A DNA stretch of 64,000 nucleotides from Rhizobium sp. G21 (GTDB taxonomy: Bacteria; Pseudomonadota; Alphaproteobacteria; Rhizobiales; Rhizobiaceae): positions 3,760,001-3,824,000 of the forward strand of contig NZ_JACFXW010000001.1 in assembly GCF_014158035.1 (NCBI RefSeq). The letters are read 5' to 3'. The notes under the pieces were generated by a model. It made no database searches and was not told the origin of the DNA. It worked only from the letters and a program-made list of their open reading frames with translations. Below, piece after piece: positions 38,603 to 48,423 of the stretch. Each line of letters starts with the position of its first letter. The first letter of the stretch is position 1. Position numbers and translations under genes: made by a program.

Positions 38603-39907
38603 ATGACCGAGACCAAGACCATATCGATTTCCGGACGCGAGGTTCATCCCGCCGGCAAGGCGGTGGTCGTGTTCGGCGGCGCGGGCTTCATCGGCTCGCA
38701 TCTCCTGCGGCGGCTGGCGTCCGAAGGGATCGGCAAGCTCTATTCGGTCGATATCCGCAACCCCAAGATCCGCGTGCCCGGCGTCACTTACGTATTCGGC
38801 GATGTGCGCAACCTTACCGATTTCTCGGTGCCGGACGCCGTCGGCGCGATCTATAATCTCGCCGCCGTCCACACCACACCCGGCCACGCCAACCATGAAT
38901 ATTACGAGACCAATATTCAGGGTGCGACGGAGGTGACGGCCTATGCCCGCCGCGCCGGCGTCGATTCCATCGTCTTCACCAGTTCGATCTCGGTGTATGG
39001 GCCGAGCGAGGATGTGAAGACCGAGGACACGCCGCCAGATCCCGAAAGCGCCTATGGCTGGTCGAAATGGCTGGCTGAGGGTGTTCATCGCAGCTGGCTG
39101 TCGGAACAGCCGTCGCGTCAGCTGATCATCACGCGCCCCGCCGTGATCTTCGGACATGCCGAGGGCGGCAATTTCACCCGTCTCGCCAAGCTCATGCGCG
39201 GCGGCCTGTTCGTCTATCCCGGCCGCAAGGACACGGTGAAGGCCTGTTTCTATGTCGAGGATCTCATCGACGCGCTTTTTTATGCCCGCTCCCTGAAAGT
39301 GCGGTCGGTCCTGTTCAACGCCGCCTATCCCGACCACTACACGATCGAGGAGATCGTCAAGACGTTCAAGGCCGTCCATTTCCCCAAAGCGCGCGAAGTG
39401 CTGGTGCCGCGCTGGGTGGTGATGACGGCGGCGCGGCTTCTCCGGCCGCTGGCGCTGTTCAATCTCGGCATACACCCCGACCGCGTGCTCAAGCTCGTGC
39501 GGTCGACCGACGTCCTGCCGCTCTGGCTGCTCAATCACGGCGCCGTGCGGCGCGGCATGCTGGCTTCCGCCTTCGCGCGCTGGAGCGCCGATACGCTCGG
39601 AACCTTCGACAATCTGGGCGTGGAGCATGTCGAGATGCTCCGGCGCGCGCAGGATCGGCAGTCCGTGCTTGGCGATGAAGCGGGCCAGACTGCGCAGATG
39701 CAGACGGCAGGCGCGGCTCAGGAGGCGGCCGGCGCTGGCTCGGCGATGTTCATGGATCAGCCGGGCGCCGGGCAGGGCGAGCGTCAGAAAGCCGGCTTTG
39801 CCCAGCCTGAGGCCGAAATCGACATCCTCCATATAGAGGAAGAAGCCGGCGTCCATGCCGCCTACGGCGTCGAAGGCGCTGCGCCGAGCAAGAAATCCGC
39901 CGCCTAG
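38603..39907 (+). CDS. NAD-dependent sugar epimerase/dehydratase family protein
   Basis: Extended SDR fold: GGAGFIGSHLLRRLASEG for NAD binding, SSISVYGPSE, and YGWSKWLAEG with the YxxxK pair. As read it is 434 residues, but the last 90 or so (from about DNLGVEHVEM on) lie opposite the glycosyltransferase gene and are unlike the family, Gln/Ala/Gly-rich. The true end is probably near 39620-39690 and was lost through a frame error. Substrate is probably a nucleotide sugar for the polysaccharide. Confidence 0.82.
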   Translation: MTETKTISISGREVHPAGKAVVVFGGAGFIGSHLLRRLASEGIGKLYSVDIRNPKIRVPGVTYVFGDVRNLTDFSVPDAVGAIYNLAAVHTTPGHANHEYYETNIQGATEVTAYARRAGVDSIVFTSSISVYGPSEDVKTEDTPPDPESAYGWSKWLAEGVHRSWLSEQPSRQLIITRPAVIFGHAEGGNFTRLAKLMRGGLFVYPGRKDTVKACFYVEDLIDALFYARSLKVRSVLFNAAYPDHYTIEEIVKTFKAVHFPKAREVLVPRWVVMTAARLLRPLALFNLGIHPDRVLKLVRSTDVLPLWLLNHGAVRRGMLASAFARWSADTLGTFDNLGVEHVEMLRRAQDRQSVLGDEAGQTAQMQTAGAAQEAAGAGSAMFMDQPGAGQGERQKAGFAQPEAEIDILHIEEEAGVHAAYGVEGAAPSKKSAA

Positions 39908-40434
39908 CGTCCAGCCCACCGCAAAGGGCCGCCCCTCCGTCCATTCGCGGCGCATGAGATGGCGATCGATACGCGCCTCGCACATCCTCGCGAGGCCCGG
40001 GAGGCGCCGCGCAACGATGTCCGCGAGGCTGTAGAAGCGACGGCCGGCGAACTGGCGCTCCCCGCCGGCGATTGCAGGTCGAGACCGATCGCGCCGATCT
40101 CCGCCCTCTTGCTCAGAAGATCGAGCGCCGGCCCGAGGGGATTGTCGACGAACAGCATGTCTGCGTTGAGAATGAGCAGAGCAGGCGCCGAACCCGCCGC
40201 CGCTCCGATATTGACGCCGGCGGCGAAGCCGCCGTTGCGGCTCGGTCGGATCAGGCCGACGTCATCGCCCCGTCCGGCGGCCAAGGCCGGATCCGGCGTC
40301 TCACTGTGATCGACGACGACGATGTGAGCCGGCCGCGCGACGCCATGATCGCGGATCGAGCGGAGCAGCCGCAGACAGGCCTGTGTGGAACAGTGATTGA
40401 CGATGACGACGTCGAGATCTTCGGGCGCGGTCAT
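39626..40434 (-). CDS. Glycosyltransferase family 2, rhamnosyltransferase-like (frame change, uncertain end)
   Basis: About 270 residues. DLDVVIVNHCSTQACLRLL and SRNGGFAAGVNIGA, with LLILNADMLF as the DxD-like motif, then GGGFLARRSAFDAVGGMDAGFF and MEDVDFGLRLGKAG. This is the layout of WbbL-type rhamnosyltransferases. One base is missing at about 40061-40070; repair gives a continuous AGGERQFAGRRFYSLADIV. No stop follows in this frame where expected; the end given is where similarity fades. Other frames close at 39531-39537. Its ATG overlaps the stop of the upstream transferase gene (ATGA). Confidence 0.82.
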
Positions 40435-41597
40435 GGTGTCACGCCCGGAGCGACGTGCGCCAATCCGACGTTCGGGGCGGGGATCGCCTGCTCGGTCAGG
40501 CGCGTCAACAGCAGCTCCCGCGCCGACAGGCTGCCGTAGTGAAAGCGGAGAGCATGATCGCGGCAGGCCCTGGTCGCGGCGCGCCGATCGGATCGACGTT
40601 CGGCAATGGCGCGGGCAATGCGATCGACATCGTCCTCGATGTTCAACGTGAGCAGGCGGTCGGCCATGCGGATACGTTCGGGAATGGCGCCGAGCGGGGT
40701 CGCCAGGACATCGGCGCCGGCGGAGTAGGCTTCGAGCATACTCAGCGGCTCCGCCTCGTCGGGCAGGCGCGACGGCAGCAGGAGGCAATCGAGCCTGGCG
40801 AGAAACGCCGCCTTGTCTTCTCCCTCCAGCCAGCCGTCGACCGTAAAACGCCCCGGCCAGCGTGCGGCAGCCGCCGCGATCGCTATCGCCACGGTTTCGG
40901 CACCGCGAGACGGCGCGCCGGCGACGGCGGCATGAAGATCCGGATCGGACCGGAGCAGCTGTTCGAGCAGGTCGAGGCCCTGGAGAACGCCCTTTTCCGG
41001 CGTCCAGGCGCCGAGAAGGCCGATGGTGATCGGGCCGTTCTTCCGGGTCGCGCGGGCAGGCGCAGGCAACAGGGCGGCGTTGGAGAGAATGAGGGGCGGC
41101 GCGGCCTCCGCCGGCAGATAGCGCGCGGCAAACGTGGTCGCCATCGCGTGGGACAGGAGAATATGGACGGCCCGAGGTCCTGCGGCCCAGGTGAGAGCAT
41201 GACCGAGCAATGTCGGCGCCGCCCTCAAGGCGCGATAGGAGTGGTGGTGCAGAAAGAGACGCGCGCGCTTCAGCCGAAAAGCCAGCAGCGCAGCCAACAA
41301 CAGCCAGCCGCCGCGTTGCCCGGGCAGCGACACATAGACCCGGTCGCGCGGCGAGCTCCGAAGCGCCGTGGCGGCGAGACGGAGCGCAGCCGAGACCTTT
41401 CGCCATGGGGATGCGCCGAGCGGCAGGCGCCACACGCTCGCCCGCGTTTCGAGCAGCGAGAGCATGAGGCGGTTGGCGACGATCTGCCCATTCGGCGGCC
41501 CATCGAGATGGCCCACGAACCAGAGTCGGCCCTCACGCTCCTCCCTTGCCGGTTTTGATATGGCTCCGCCATCGCCTGCGCTGTTGTCCCCGGTCAT
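40431..41597 (-). CDS. Glycosyltransferase, family 4-like
   Basis: 388 residues, GT-B fold. The C-terminal donor domain carries TIGLLGAWTPEKGVLQGLDLL, FTVDGWLEGEDKAAFLARLD and the family E-x7-E type motif in PDEAEPLSMLEAYSAG. Transfers a sugar from a nucleotide donor to the growing lipid-linked unit. Part of a three-gene minus-strand glycosyltransferase operon with coupled or closely spaced starts. Confidence 0.87.
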   Translation of the reverse strand: MTGDNSAGDGGAISKPAREEREGRLWFVGHLDGPPNGQIVANRLMLSLLETRASVWRLPLGASPWRKVSAALRLAATALRSSPRDRVYVSLPGQRGGWLLLAALLAFRLKRARLFLHHHSYRALRAAPTLLGHALTWAAGPRAVHILLSHAMATTFAARYLPAEAAPPLILSNAALLPAPARATRKNGPITIGLLGAWTPEKGVLQGLDLLEQLLRSDPDLHAAVAGAPSRGAETVAIAIAAAAARWPGRFTVDGWLEGEDKAAFLARLDCLLLPSRLPDEAEPLSMLEAYSAGADVLATPLGAIPERIRMADRLLTLNIEDDVDRIARAIAERRSDRRAATRACRDHALRFHYGSLSARELLLTRLTEQAIPAPNVGLAHVAPGVTP

Positions 41598-41622
41598 CGT
41601 CTCCCCCTGACCCGTTCCTGCG

Positions 41623-42882
41623 TCATCCTTCCTGCAAGACGAGGCTGCTTTGCGCCGCGCCGCGCCCCTGCTGCGGCCGGGCGCGGATCTCCGACATGAA
41701 GTCGAGATAGTCTTCGCCCAGCCTATCCGGCGCGAAGCGGCGGACCTTGTCGCCGGCGGCGATGCGCATGGATGCGAGCCGTTCGGGATGTAGCGCCAGA
41801 TCGATCAACGCATCGCGCCATGCGGCCACGTCTCCGGGCGGAAGCAGCCTGCCATCGACGCCCTCGCGCACCAATTCCGGCAAGCCGCCTATGGCGCTCG
41901 CGAGCACGGGCGCGGCGTTGCCGAGCGCGATCACCGCCGCCCCCGGCAGATTTTCCGGCCAGAGCGACGGCAGGCAGAGCGCATCGGCCTGGTGGATCGC
42001 CTCGACCGCCTCATCGAGCGGCAGCCAGCCGGTGAATTCGAGCCAGTCGCAATCGCCATAGGCGGCGCGCAGGCGGGCTTCCTCGCCGCCGGCGCCGATG
42101 ATCGTCAGCGTGAACGCCGCCCGTTGCCGCGCCGCGCGCGCGGCCTGCAACAGGCATTCCACCCCTTTCGGCGCGTCGAGCCGACCGACATAGGTGAAAC
42201 GGGGCGCGGCGGAAGCCGTTCGCGGGCGGCGCGGCGCAGGATAGGCGTTGACATTGGCGATGACGCGCGTCGGTCGTCCGTCAAAAGCGCCTGCCGCCGC
42301 GAGCCGATCGAGATTGGCCTGCGAAGGCGAGACGAAGCCGAGGCGCGGCAGGCGCCGCAGCGCCGCGCGTTTCACGGCGGCAGAGAGCCGGCATTCCAGG
42401 CAACGACCTTCACAGGCGCGTCCCAGGCGAAACATCGTGGCGCGCAGGCAGGCCAAAGCGAGATCCGGCAGCACGTAGAGCGTCGGGATATCGCGCGCGG
42501 CGAGCGGAGCGACGATATTGTGTCCGAGCCCGACCAGCGAATGCAGCGTCGCGACATCGGGCCTGACGGCGTCGACAACGCGCTCCATGATCCGAAGATT
42601 GCGCGGATCACAGTGATCGCCGAGATGCCATAGCGGTTTCAACCAACGCGGGACGCCGCGCCCCTGCTTGTGAATAGAATAGGGCCGTGGAAAAGGCAGT
42701 CGAAAAATCCTCGCCCCGTCGCGTCTCTCATCCCAACACTCGGTCTCAGCGTCCTTCGCCGCCGTGAGCACGGCGACCTCATGGCCCCGATCGCCCAGCC
42801 AACGGGCGAGACCCTGCGCCGACAGTTCGGCGCCGCCTTGCGCATAAGGCGGATAGAGCGGCGTTAGCAGGAGAACGCGCAT
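41623..42882 (-). CDS. Glycosyltransferase family 4
   Basis: 419 residues, GT-B fold. N-terminal acceptor domain starts MRVLLLTPLYPPYAQGGAE, the family hallmark (PPYxGGxE); the donor domain has FTYVGRLDAPKGVECLLQAA, WLEFTGWLPLDEAVEAIHQA and a PENLPGAAVIALGNAAPVLAS region with Glu. A Cys cluster CEGRCLEC in the middle is common in this subfamily. GGAGT five bases before ATG 42882 decides the start. First gene of the glycosyltransferase operon. Confidence 0.93.
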   Translation of the reverse strand: MRVLLLTPLYPPYAQGGAELSAQGLARWLGDRGHEVAVLTAAKDAETECWDERRDGARIFRLPFPRPYSIHKQGRGVPRWLKPLWHLGDHCDPRNLRIMERVVDAVRPDVATLHSLVGLGHNIVAPLAARDIPTLYVLPDLALACLRATMFRLGRACEGRCLECRLSAAVKRAALRRLPRLGFVSPSQANLDRLAAAGAFDGRPTRVIANVNAYPAPRRPRTASAAPRFTYVGRLDAPKGVECLLQAARAARQRAAFTLTIIGAGGEEARLRAAYGDCDWLEFTGWLPLDEAVEAIHQADALCLPSLWPENLPGAAVIALGNAAPVLASAIGGLPELVREGVDGRLLPPGDVAAWRDALIDLALHPERLASMRIAAGDKVRRFAPDRLGEDYLDFMSEIRARPQQGRGAAQSSLVLQEG

Positions 42883-43267
42883 GAAACACTCCCTGACAGG
42901 GCGCATGCGCCGCCGTTCCGCAGACGGCGCGCATCTGCAGGCGAAGGCATGCTCGCCTCGATCTCTTCATGAATTACATCAGCAAATTCGCGACGTTGCC
43001 TTTCCCGCTCGCAATTTCGATAGCGGGATGGAAAGTCTTATTTCAGACCGACGGGCGCGACGAAGGCGCGAGCGGGTATTACGAGCAAACTATAGTTGCC
43101 GTTCAACACCTCGACAGGGCGAAAACTCAGATTATCAGATGGATTACAATTATAAGTAAGCGCAGAATTGCAGCTTGCGCAAGAAGAATCTTCAACCCAA
43201 GGCAAAGCCGCCCTCGAATGTCAATTCAAGGGCGGCCATCGTTTTCAGCGTTTCGATCGACACGCGG
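42883..43267. other. Gene-free stretch, mixed composition
   Basis: 385 bases between the glycosyltransferase and DUF2188 genes. The part at 43060-43180 is distinctly A/T-rich compared with the rest of the window. No credible gene, repeat or RNA was seen; it should contain the promoter of the glycosyltransferase operon. Confidence 0.5.
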
Positions 43268-43516
43268 TCACGCATCTGCGTCGCGCACGACGGCTTCGGG
43301 GCGATCACCGCCGTCGGCATGTTCCTGGTGCCACTGGCCGCGCGAGTCCTGATAGGAAATCTCGGCGGACTCGCCGCCCACCTGATGTTCGAGCGCCACC
43401 AGGCGCGCCGCGGCGAGCGCCGAGGCGTGATCGGGGAAGGTTTCCGAAAAGACGTCGCCGAGCTTGTAGGCCCAGCCGCCGTCATGCTCGACGATGTTAT
43501 AGGAAATTGTCGTCAT
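43268..43516 (-). CDS. DUF2188 domain-containing protein
   Basis: 82 residues. VEHDGGWAYKLGDVFSETFPDH and ALAAARLVALEHQVGG are the DUF2188 pattern; the tail after DSRGQWHQEHADGGDRPEA is acidic. Small cytoplasmic protein of unknown function, common in rhizobia and often near stress genes. GGGAGAA before the ATG. It follows the PNPOx-family gene by 24 bases on the same strand, so the two are likely co-transcribed. Confidence 0.8.
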   Translation of the reverse strand: MTTISYNIVEHDGGWAYKLGDVFSETFPDHASALAAARLVALEHQVGGESAEISYQDSRGQWHQEHADGGDRPEAVVRDADA

Positions 43517-43540
43517 GACCGCTTCTCCCGTCCTGGCTCG

Positions 43541-44020
43541 TCACATCGTGACCCGGGCGTTGTCGCCCATGTCTGGTTTGCTGTTGGACACCGCGGCGGC
43601 GGCCATCTTGATATAGCTGATCACGGTGCCGGGGCTGTCCCAATATTCGGCGAAAGCCGGAGTGACCTTGAGAATGCGGATCGACGGATCGTCGGGGCTG
43701 TCCCACCAGGCCTTGGCCGGGGTGGCCCAGAGTTCGCGGATGCGCTCGCGGTCGTTCAGGACTTCGGCTTTGCCCGATAGAGACACATATTTCTGTCCCT
43801 TGGAGTCGGCGAAAGCCAGGCAGACGTTCGGATAGCGGGCGATCTCGTCATCCTTGTGGCTGGCGACATCGGTGAGGAAATAGATCGCGTTGTCGATCTG
43901 TTCGGAATAGGCGCTCATCGGGCGCGCGCGCATGTCGTCGCCGATCTTGGTCACCAGCATGCAGAAGCCGATCTTGTCGATCAGCGACCAGACTTTTTCC
44001 GTATCGTCGGTATCGGCCAT
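43541..44020 (-). CDS. Pyridoxamine 5'-phosphate oxidase-related (general stress) protein
   Basis: 159 residues, split-barrel flavin-binding fold. VWSLIDKIGFCMLVTKIGDD and RARPMSAYSEQID are the family start; LAFADSKGQKYVSLSGKAEV is the core strand region; AEYWDSPGTVISYIK the C-terminus. Resembles general stress protein 26-type proteins; likely binds FMN or FAD. True enzymatic role unknown. GGAA seven bases before the ATG supports the start. Confidence 0.9.
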   Translation of the reverse strand: MADTDDTEKVWSLIDKIGFCMLVTKIGDDMRARPMSAYSEQIDNAIYFLTDVASHKDDEIARYPNVCLAFADSKGQKYVSLSGKAEVLNDRERIRELWATPAKAWWDSPDDPSIRILKVTPAFAEYWDSPGTVISYIKMAAAAVSNSKPDMGDNARVTM

Positions 44021-44118
44021 GGGTATTCCTTTCCTGATTGAACGACACAGGAACGGAGGCCGCCGAGAGAAGGTTCCCTTTCCCGATCGCGAAGGCTGGA
44101 TATGCGCGGCCAGACAGC

Positions 44119-44147
44119 AAAAGACCCCGCCGGAGACCGGCGGGGTC
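44119..44147 (-). terminator. Intrinsic terminator after the giant RTX gene
   Basis: An 11-base perfect stem (44123-44133 with 44137-44147) with a three-base loop is followed on the minus strand by TTTT. It lies 22 bases past the stop at 44170. Confidence 0.88.
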
Positions 44148-44169
44148 GTGAACGCGTGAAAGCGGCAGG

Positions 44170-47100
44170 TCAGAAATCGAAGTGATCGGCCGTCAAGGTC
44201 TTGATCTTGACGTTGAGAAGCGTCAGCACATCGCCGTCGCCGAGGTCGACCAGGACATTTGCGCCCTTCTGCACCAGATGATCCGCTTTGAGTTCGGCGA
44301 AGCTGTCGACGACGTCGGAGTTGCCGAGATCGATGATGTCGTGGGCGTTTCCTTTCATCGCGAAATCGGTGATCGTGTCCTTGCCGTAACCGTCGCCGAA
44401 CACGAACGTGTCGGCGCCGCCCTTGCCGGTCAGCTTGTCCGCACCGCCTCGGCCGTCGAGCGTATCGGCAAACTTGGTGCCGGTGAGCGTGTTGGCCTTG
44501 GAGGTGCCGGTGAACACATCACGCACCTCCTTGACGTTGATGTTCAGGACATTGGTGGTCGGATCTGTGTCGATACCGCCATTTTCCCGGCCGCCATCGT
44601 CCATCACCTTGAAGCCGATCTTGCCGAGGCCGTTGCCCGCGTCGTTTTCATCGGGCGTCCAGACCAGCTTCGACAATTTGCTCGCGTCGATGGTCTGTCC
44701 GGCCTTGACGGCCTTGCCGGCCAGCATGAGATCTCCGGAGTTTGGAAGGGCGATGATCTTGACGCCCGCGAACCTGTCACCGTCGGCGTCGCTGAAGCCG
44801 AAATTCGCCGCGGTCAGCTTGACGCTGGCGTCTTCCTTGACGGTCACCGTTTTGTTGGCGCCCGGGGGCGTCGTTGACCGCCGCGACGTCGAAGGTCATC
44901 GTATAGGCCTCCTCCGAAGGAGCGCCGGCCTCGTCGGCGACGGTGAATTCGAAGCTCGCGAGATCGTCGCCATTGGCATTGGCGGCAGGCGTCCAGGCGA
45001 GGCCGGCCAGATCCTTTGCGGAGATCTCTGCGCCTTGGGCGACATCCTCGCCGTTCAAGGTGAGCCTGCCGTTTTCCGGAAGCACCTCGATCGTGATCGA
45101 AGCCAGCATCTCTCCGTCGACATCGTTGAAGGCGAAATCCGATGCGGAGAGCGTCAGCGTCGTGTCTTCCAACGTGGTCAAGGTCTTGTCGGCGCCGGTC
45201 GGCGCGTCGTTGACGGCCTCGACGTCGAAGCTGATGACATAGCTCTCTTCGGATGTTGAGCCCGCCTCGTCGGTGACGGAGAATTCGAATTCGGCGAAAT
45301 TCTCGCCATTGGCGTCGGCTTCGGGCGTCCAGACGAGGTTGCCCAGATCTTCGGCGGCAATCTCGACGCCTTCGCCGATGGCTTCGCCATTCAGGGTCAG
45401 CGCGCCGTTTTCAGGCAGGGACTTGATGGTCACCGAAGCGAGATCGTCGCCGTCGTCGTCGCTGAAGCCGAAATCTTCCGCGGAGAAGACATGGCTCGCA
45501 TCCTCGAGAACCGAGATAGTCGCGTCGGAACCCGTGGGTGCGGCATTGTCGCTTTCGTAGACCGCAGAGAACCTGCGGCTATAGATGTCGGTCGTGCTTT
45601 CGCTGCCGAATTCGCGCCAGACTACCATGAAGCCGTCGTCGGTCGCCGTGATCTGCGGCTCCATCTGGTCGGAGGCCGCGTCAGCGGTGATCGTGAATCT
45701 AGCGCCGTCGGTCGTGCCATCCGAATTGAAGACCTGACCGAACACGCCGCGGCCCGAATCGTCGCCCTGAGTCCAGACGATGATGAAGTCGCCGTTCGGC
45801 AGGCCGAGCACGTCGGGCTGCATCACCGACCAGAGATTGGCCGCCCCGCCGAGATTGGGCGAGACCGTGACTTCTGCGCCGCGCTCCGTTCCGTCGGCGT
45901 TGTAGATCTGTGCGAAGACGCCGGTGGCGATGGAGCCGGAAGCCTGCTGATTGGCCCAGGTCACGACATAGCCGCCGTCGGCGAGCCCGGACACCTGGCT
46001 GTCGACAGCGCCCTTGCCGCTGACGGCATGGCTGTGTTCAGAGCCGATCTTTGCGCCGGTATCGTCGAACATCTGCGAATAGACGACGCCCGAAGACATG
46101 TCGTCGCTCGCCTGCGTCCAGGACATCACGTAGCCGCCTGCGGCGAGCGCCGTGATATTGGGCATGATCTGGTTGCCGATGGTGGTGGTGTTCACCTGAA
46201 CTTCGGCGCCATTCTTCGTGCCGTCGGCGTTGTAGAGTTGCTGGAAGATCCCGGCGGCGTTGCCGTCCTGAAGATTGCTGGCCCAGGCGATCGCATAGCC
46301 GCCGTCTTCGAAAACGGTGATGGCGGACTGCGCCTGAGAATCGGCCTGGGTCGTATTGACGAGCGTTTCGACGCCATTCTTAGTGCCGTCGGCGTTGAAG
46401 ACCTGTTTGTAGATGCCGTAGTCGTTGGAGTCCCAGCCCGTGTAAGTCACGATCCAGCCGCCCTCGGGCAGCGCTGCGACCTGAGAGTTGAACTGGCGGA
46501 AATAGGTCGCCGTGTTGACCTGCGTTTCTCCGCCGAGCGGCGCGCCTTCGGAATCATAGGCCTGCTGGAAGACGCCGTTGTCGTTACCGTCCTTGCCGGG
46601 ATCCGTCCAGGTGACCACCCAGCCGCCATCGGCCAGCATCGTCACCTGCGCATCCCACTGGTCGCCGGCAATCGTTGTGTTCACCCGGACCTCGGCGCCG
46701 CCCTCATAACCCAGGAGTTCGGGAACTTCCTCGACGTCGAAGGTGATCGTATTCGAGACGTCCGACGACTTGCCTTTGGAATCGACGACGGTGAAGGTGA
46801 AGCTGGCGAGGCCCTCGCCGCTGGCGTCGGCCGCCGGCATCCAGACGAGCGACCTGATATCCTCGGCGGCGATGAACTGGCCTGCGGTCACTTCGACGTC
46901 GTTCAGGGTCAGCGTTCCGGTTTCGGGCAGACTGTCGATGGTCACGCCGCCGAGGTCGTCGCCATCGGTGTCCTCGAAACCGAAATCGTCGATGCTGAAG
47001 ACATAGGGCTCGTCTTCATCGGCGTAGAGCGTGGCGTCCGCGCCGGTGGGTGCGTTGTTGGCGGGATTGAACGTGCGCACATACACATCCGTCGAGCTGT

Positions 47101-48222
47101 CGAAACCGGATTCGCGCCAGACGACCTTAAAGCCGCCATCGCCGGTGGAGACGATCTGAGGCTCCATCAGGTCGTTGGAAATGTCTTCCGAAACCAGGAA
47201 GGATGATCCATCCGCAGATCCATCGGCATTGTAAGCCTGCGCATAGACGCCACGGTTGTTTCCGTCATTCTGTGTCCAGACAACGATGAATTCGCCGTTC
47301 GGAAGGCCCGTCACGTCGGGCTGCATCACCGACCAATCGTTGCGATATCCCCCAGATTGGACGAGACGGTGATTTCGCCGCCGCGCTCCGTGCCGTCGGC
47401 ATTATAAACCTGCGCGTAGGCGCCGGTGGCGATATTGCCGGAGGACTGTTGATTGATCCAGGTGACGACATAGCCGCCGTCGGCGAGTCCGGCCACCTGG
47501 CTGTCGACAGCGCCCTTGCCGCTGACGGCGTGGCTGTGCTCGGAGCCGACCTTTGCGCCCGCTGCGTCGAAGGTCTGCGAGTAGACCACGCCTGCCGACA
47601 AGTCGTCACTCGCCTGCGTCCAAGAGACGACATAGCCGCCATTGGCGAGAAGCGCGATGTTCGGCGCTTTCTGGCTTCCCAAAATGGTGGTGTTGACGAT
47701 GGTTTCACCACCGATCTTGGCGCCATCGGCGCTGTAGAGCTGCTGGTAAACGCCGTATCCATCGCCGCCCCCGTCCTGCATATGGCTGGCCCAGGCGATG
47801 ACATAGCTTCCGTCAGCGAGAACTGTGAGGGCGGAGCGCTCTTGATCGAAGGTCTGAGTCGTGTTGACGAGCGTCTCGACGCCGCTCTTCGTGCCGTCGG
47901 CAGTGAAAAGCTGCTTATAGACTCCGTAGCCGCCCGAGTCCCAGCCGGTATAGGTCACGATCCAGCCGCCGTCGGCCAGTGCTGCGACCTGAGAATGAAA
48001 CTGGCGGAAATGCGTTAACGTATTAACCTGAGTCTGCGCGCCGAGCGTCGTTCCATCGGCGTTGTACGCTTGCTGGAAAATGCCTGAATCGTTGCCGTCG
48101 TTGGGGTCGGTCCAGGTGATCACCCAGCCGCCGTCCTTCAACATGGTGATTTGCGCGTCCGACTGGTCGCCCGGAAGCGCCGTGTTGACCCGAGTTTCTG
48201 CGCCGCCCTCGAAAATCGTCAT
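44170..48222 (-). CDS. Giant type I secreted protein: two propeller-like units, cadherin-like repeats, RTX end (two frame changes)
   Basis: About 1350 residues after repair near 47336 (one base missing; gives NWSVMQPD as in the second copy) and at about 44866 (one C too many; gives NDAPGANKTVTVKED). Layout: seven repeats of about 50 residues with the core DGGWVVTW ... YNADGTxxGxExxVNT (48200-47060); one cadherin-like repeat (PTGADATLYADEDEPYVF); a second set of seven such repeats (46700-45560); three more cadherin-like repeats; then GGADKLTGKGGADTFVFGDG and the secretion-type end LTADHFDF. Seven repeats of this size suggest a seven-bladed beta-propeller in each set. Probably a large surface or matrix adhesin. 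Start 48222 (MTIFEGGAETRVN). The first seven-repeat unit is a duplicate of the second. Confidence 0.85.
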
Positions 48223-48423
48223 CTGTCTGTCCCAAAAGTGAATTGAAAATCCGTCGAACCGCAAAGCGATACCTTTCGGTAACCACTTGCTCCGCGAATT
48301 TCATCACCACTTTTGGGTATGCAGATTTTTCATGACGTTGGGTGAGGCGTTTTTGGGCGCGGCGGCGAACGATGCCATGCATGCGGCGGCGACCGCGACC
48401 ATAGCGCACCCAAAAAAGCAACT

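Noticed and set aside
42969..43352. 127-codon plus-strand frame in the gap after the glycosyltransferases
   Set aside because: No RBS, no motif, overlaps the well-supported DUF2188 gene on the other strand, and its composition changes midway.
45491..47206. 571-codon plus-strand frame opposite the giant secreted protein
   Set aside because: Shadow caused by GC-rich codon bias; no recognisable motif, while the minus strand has regular repeats.
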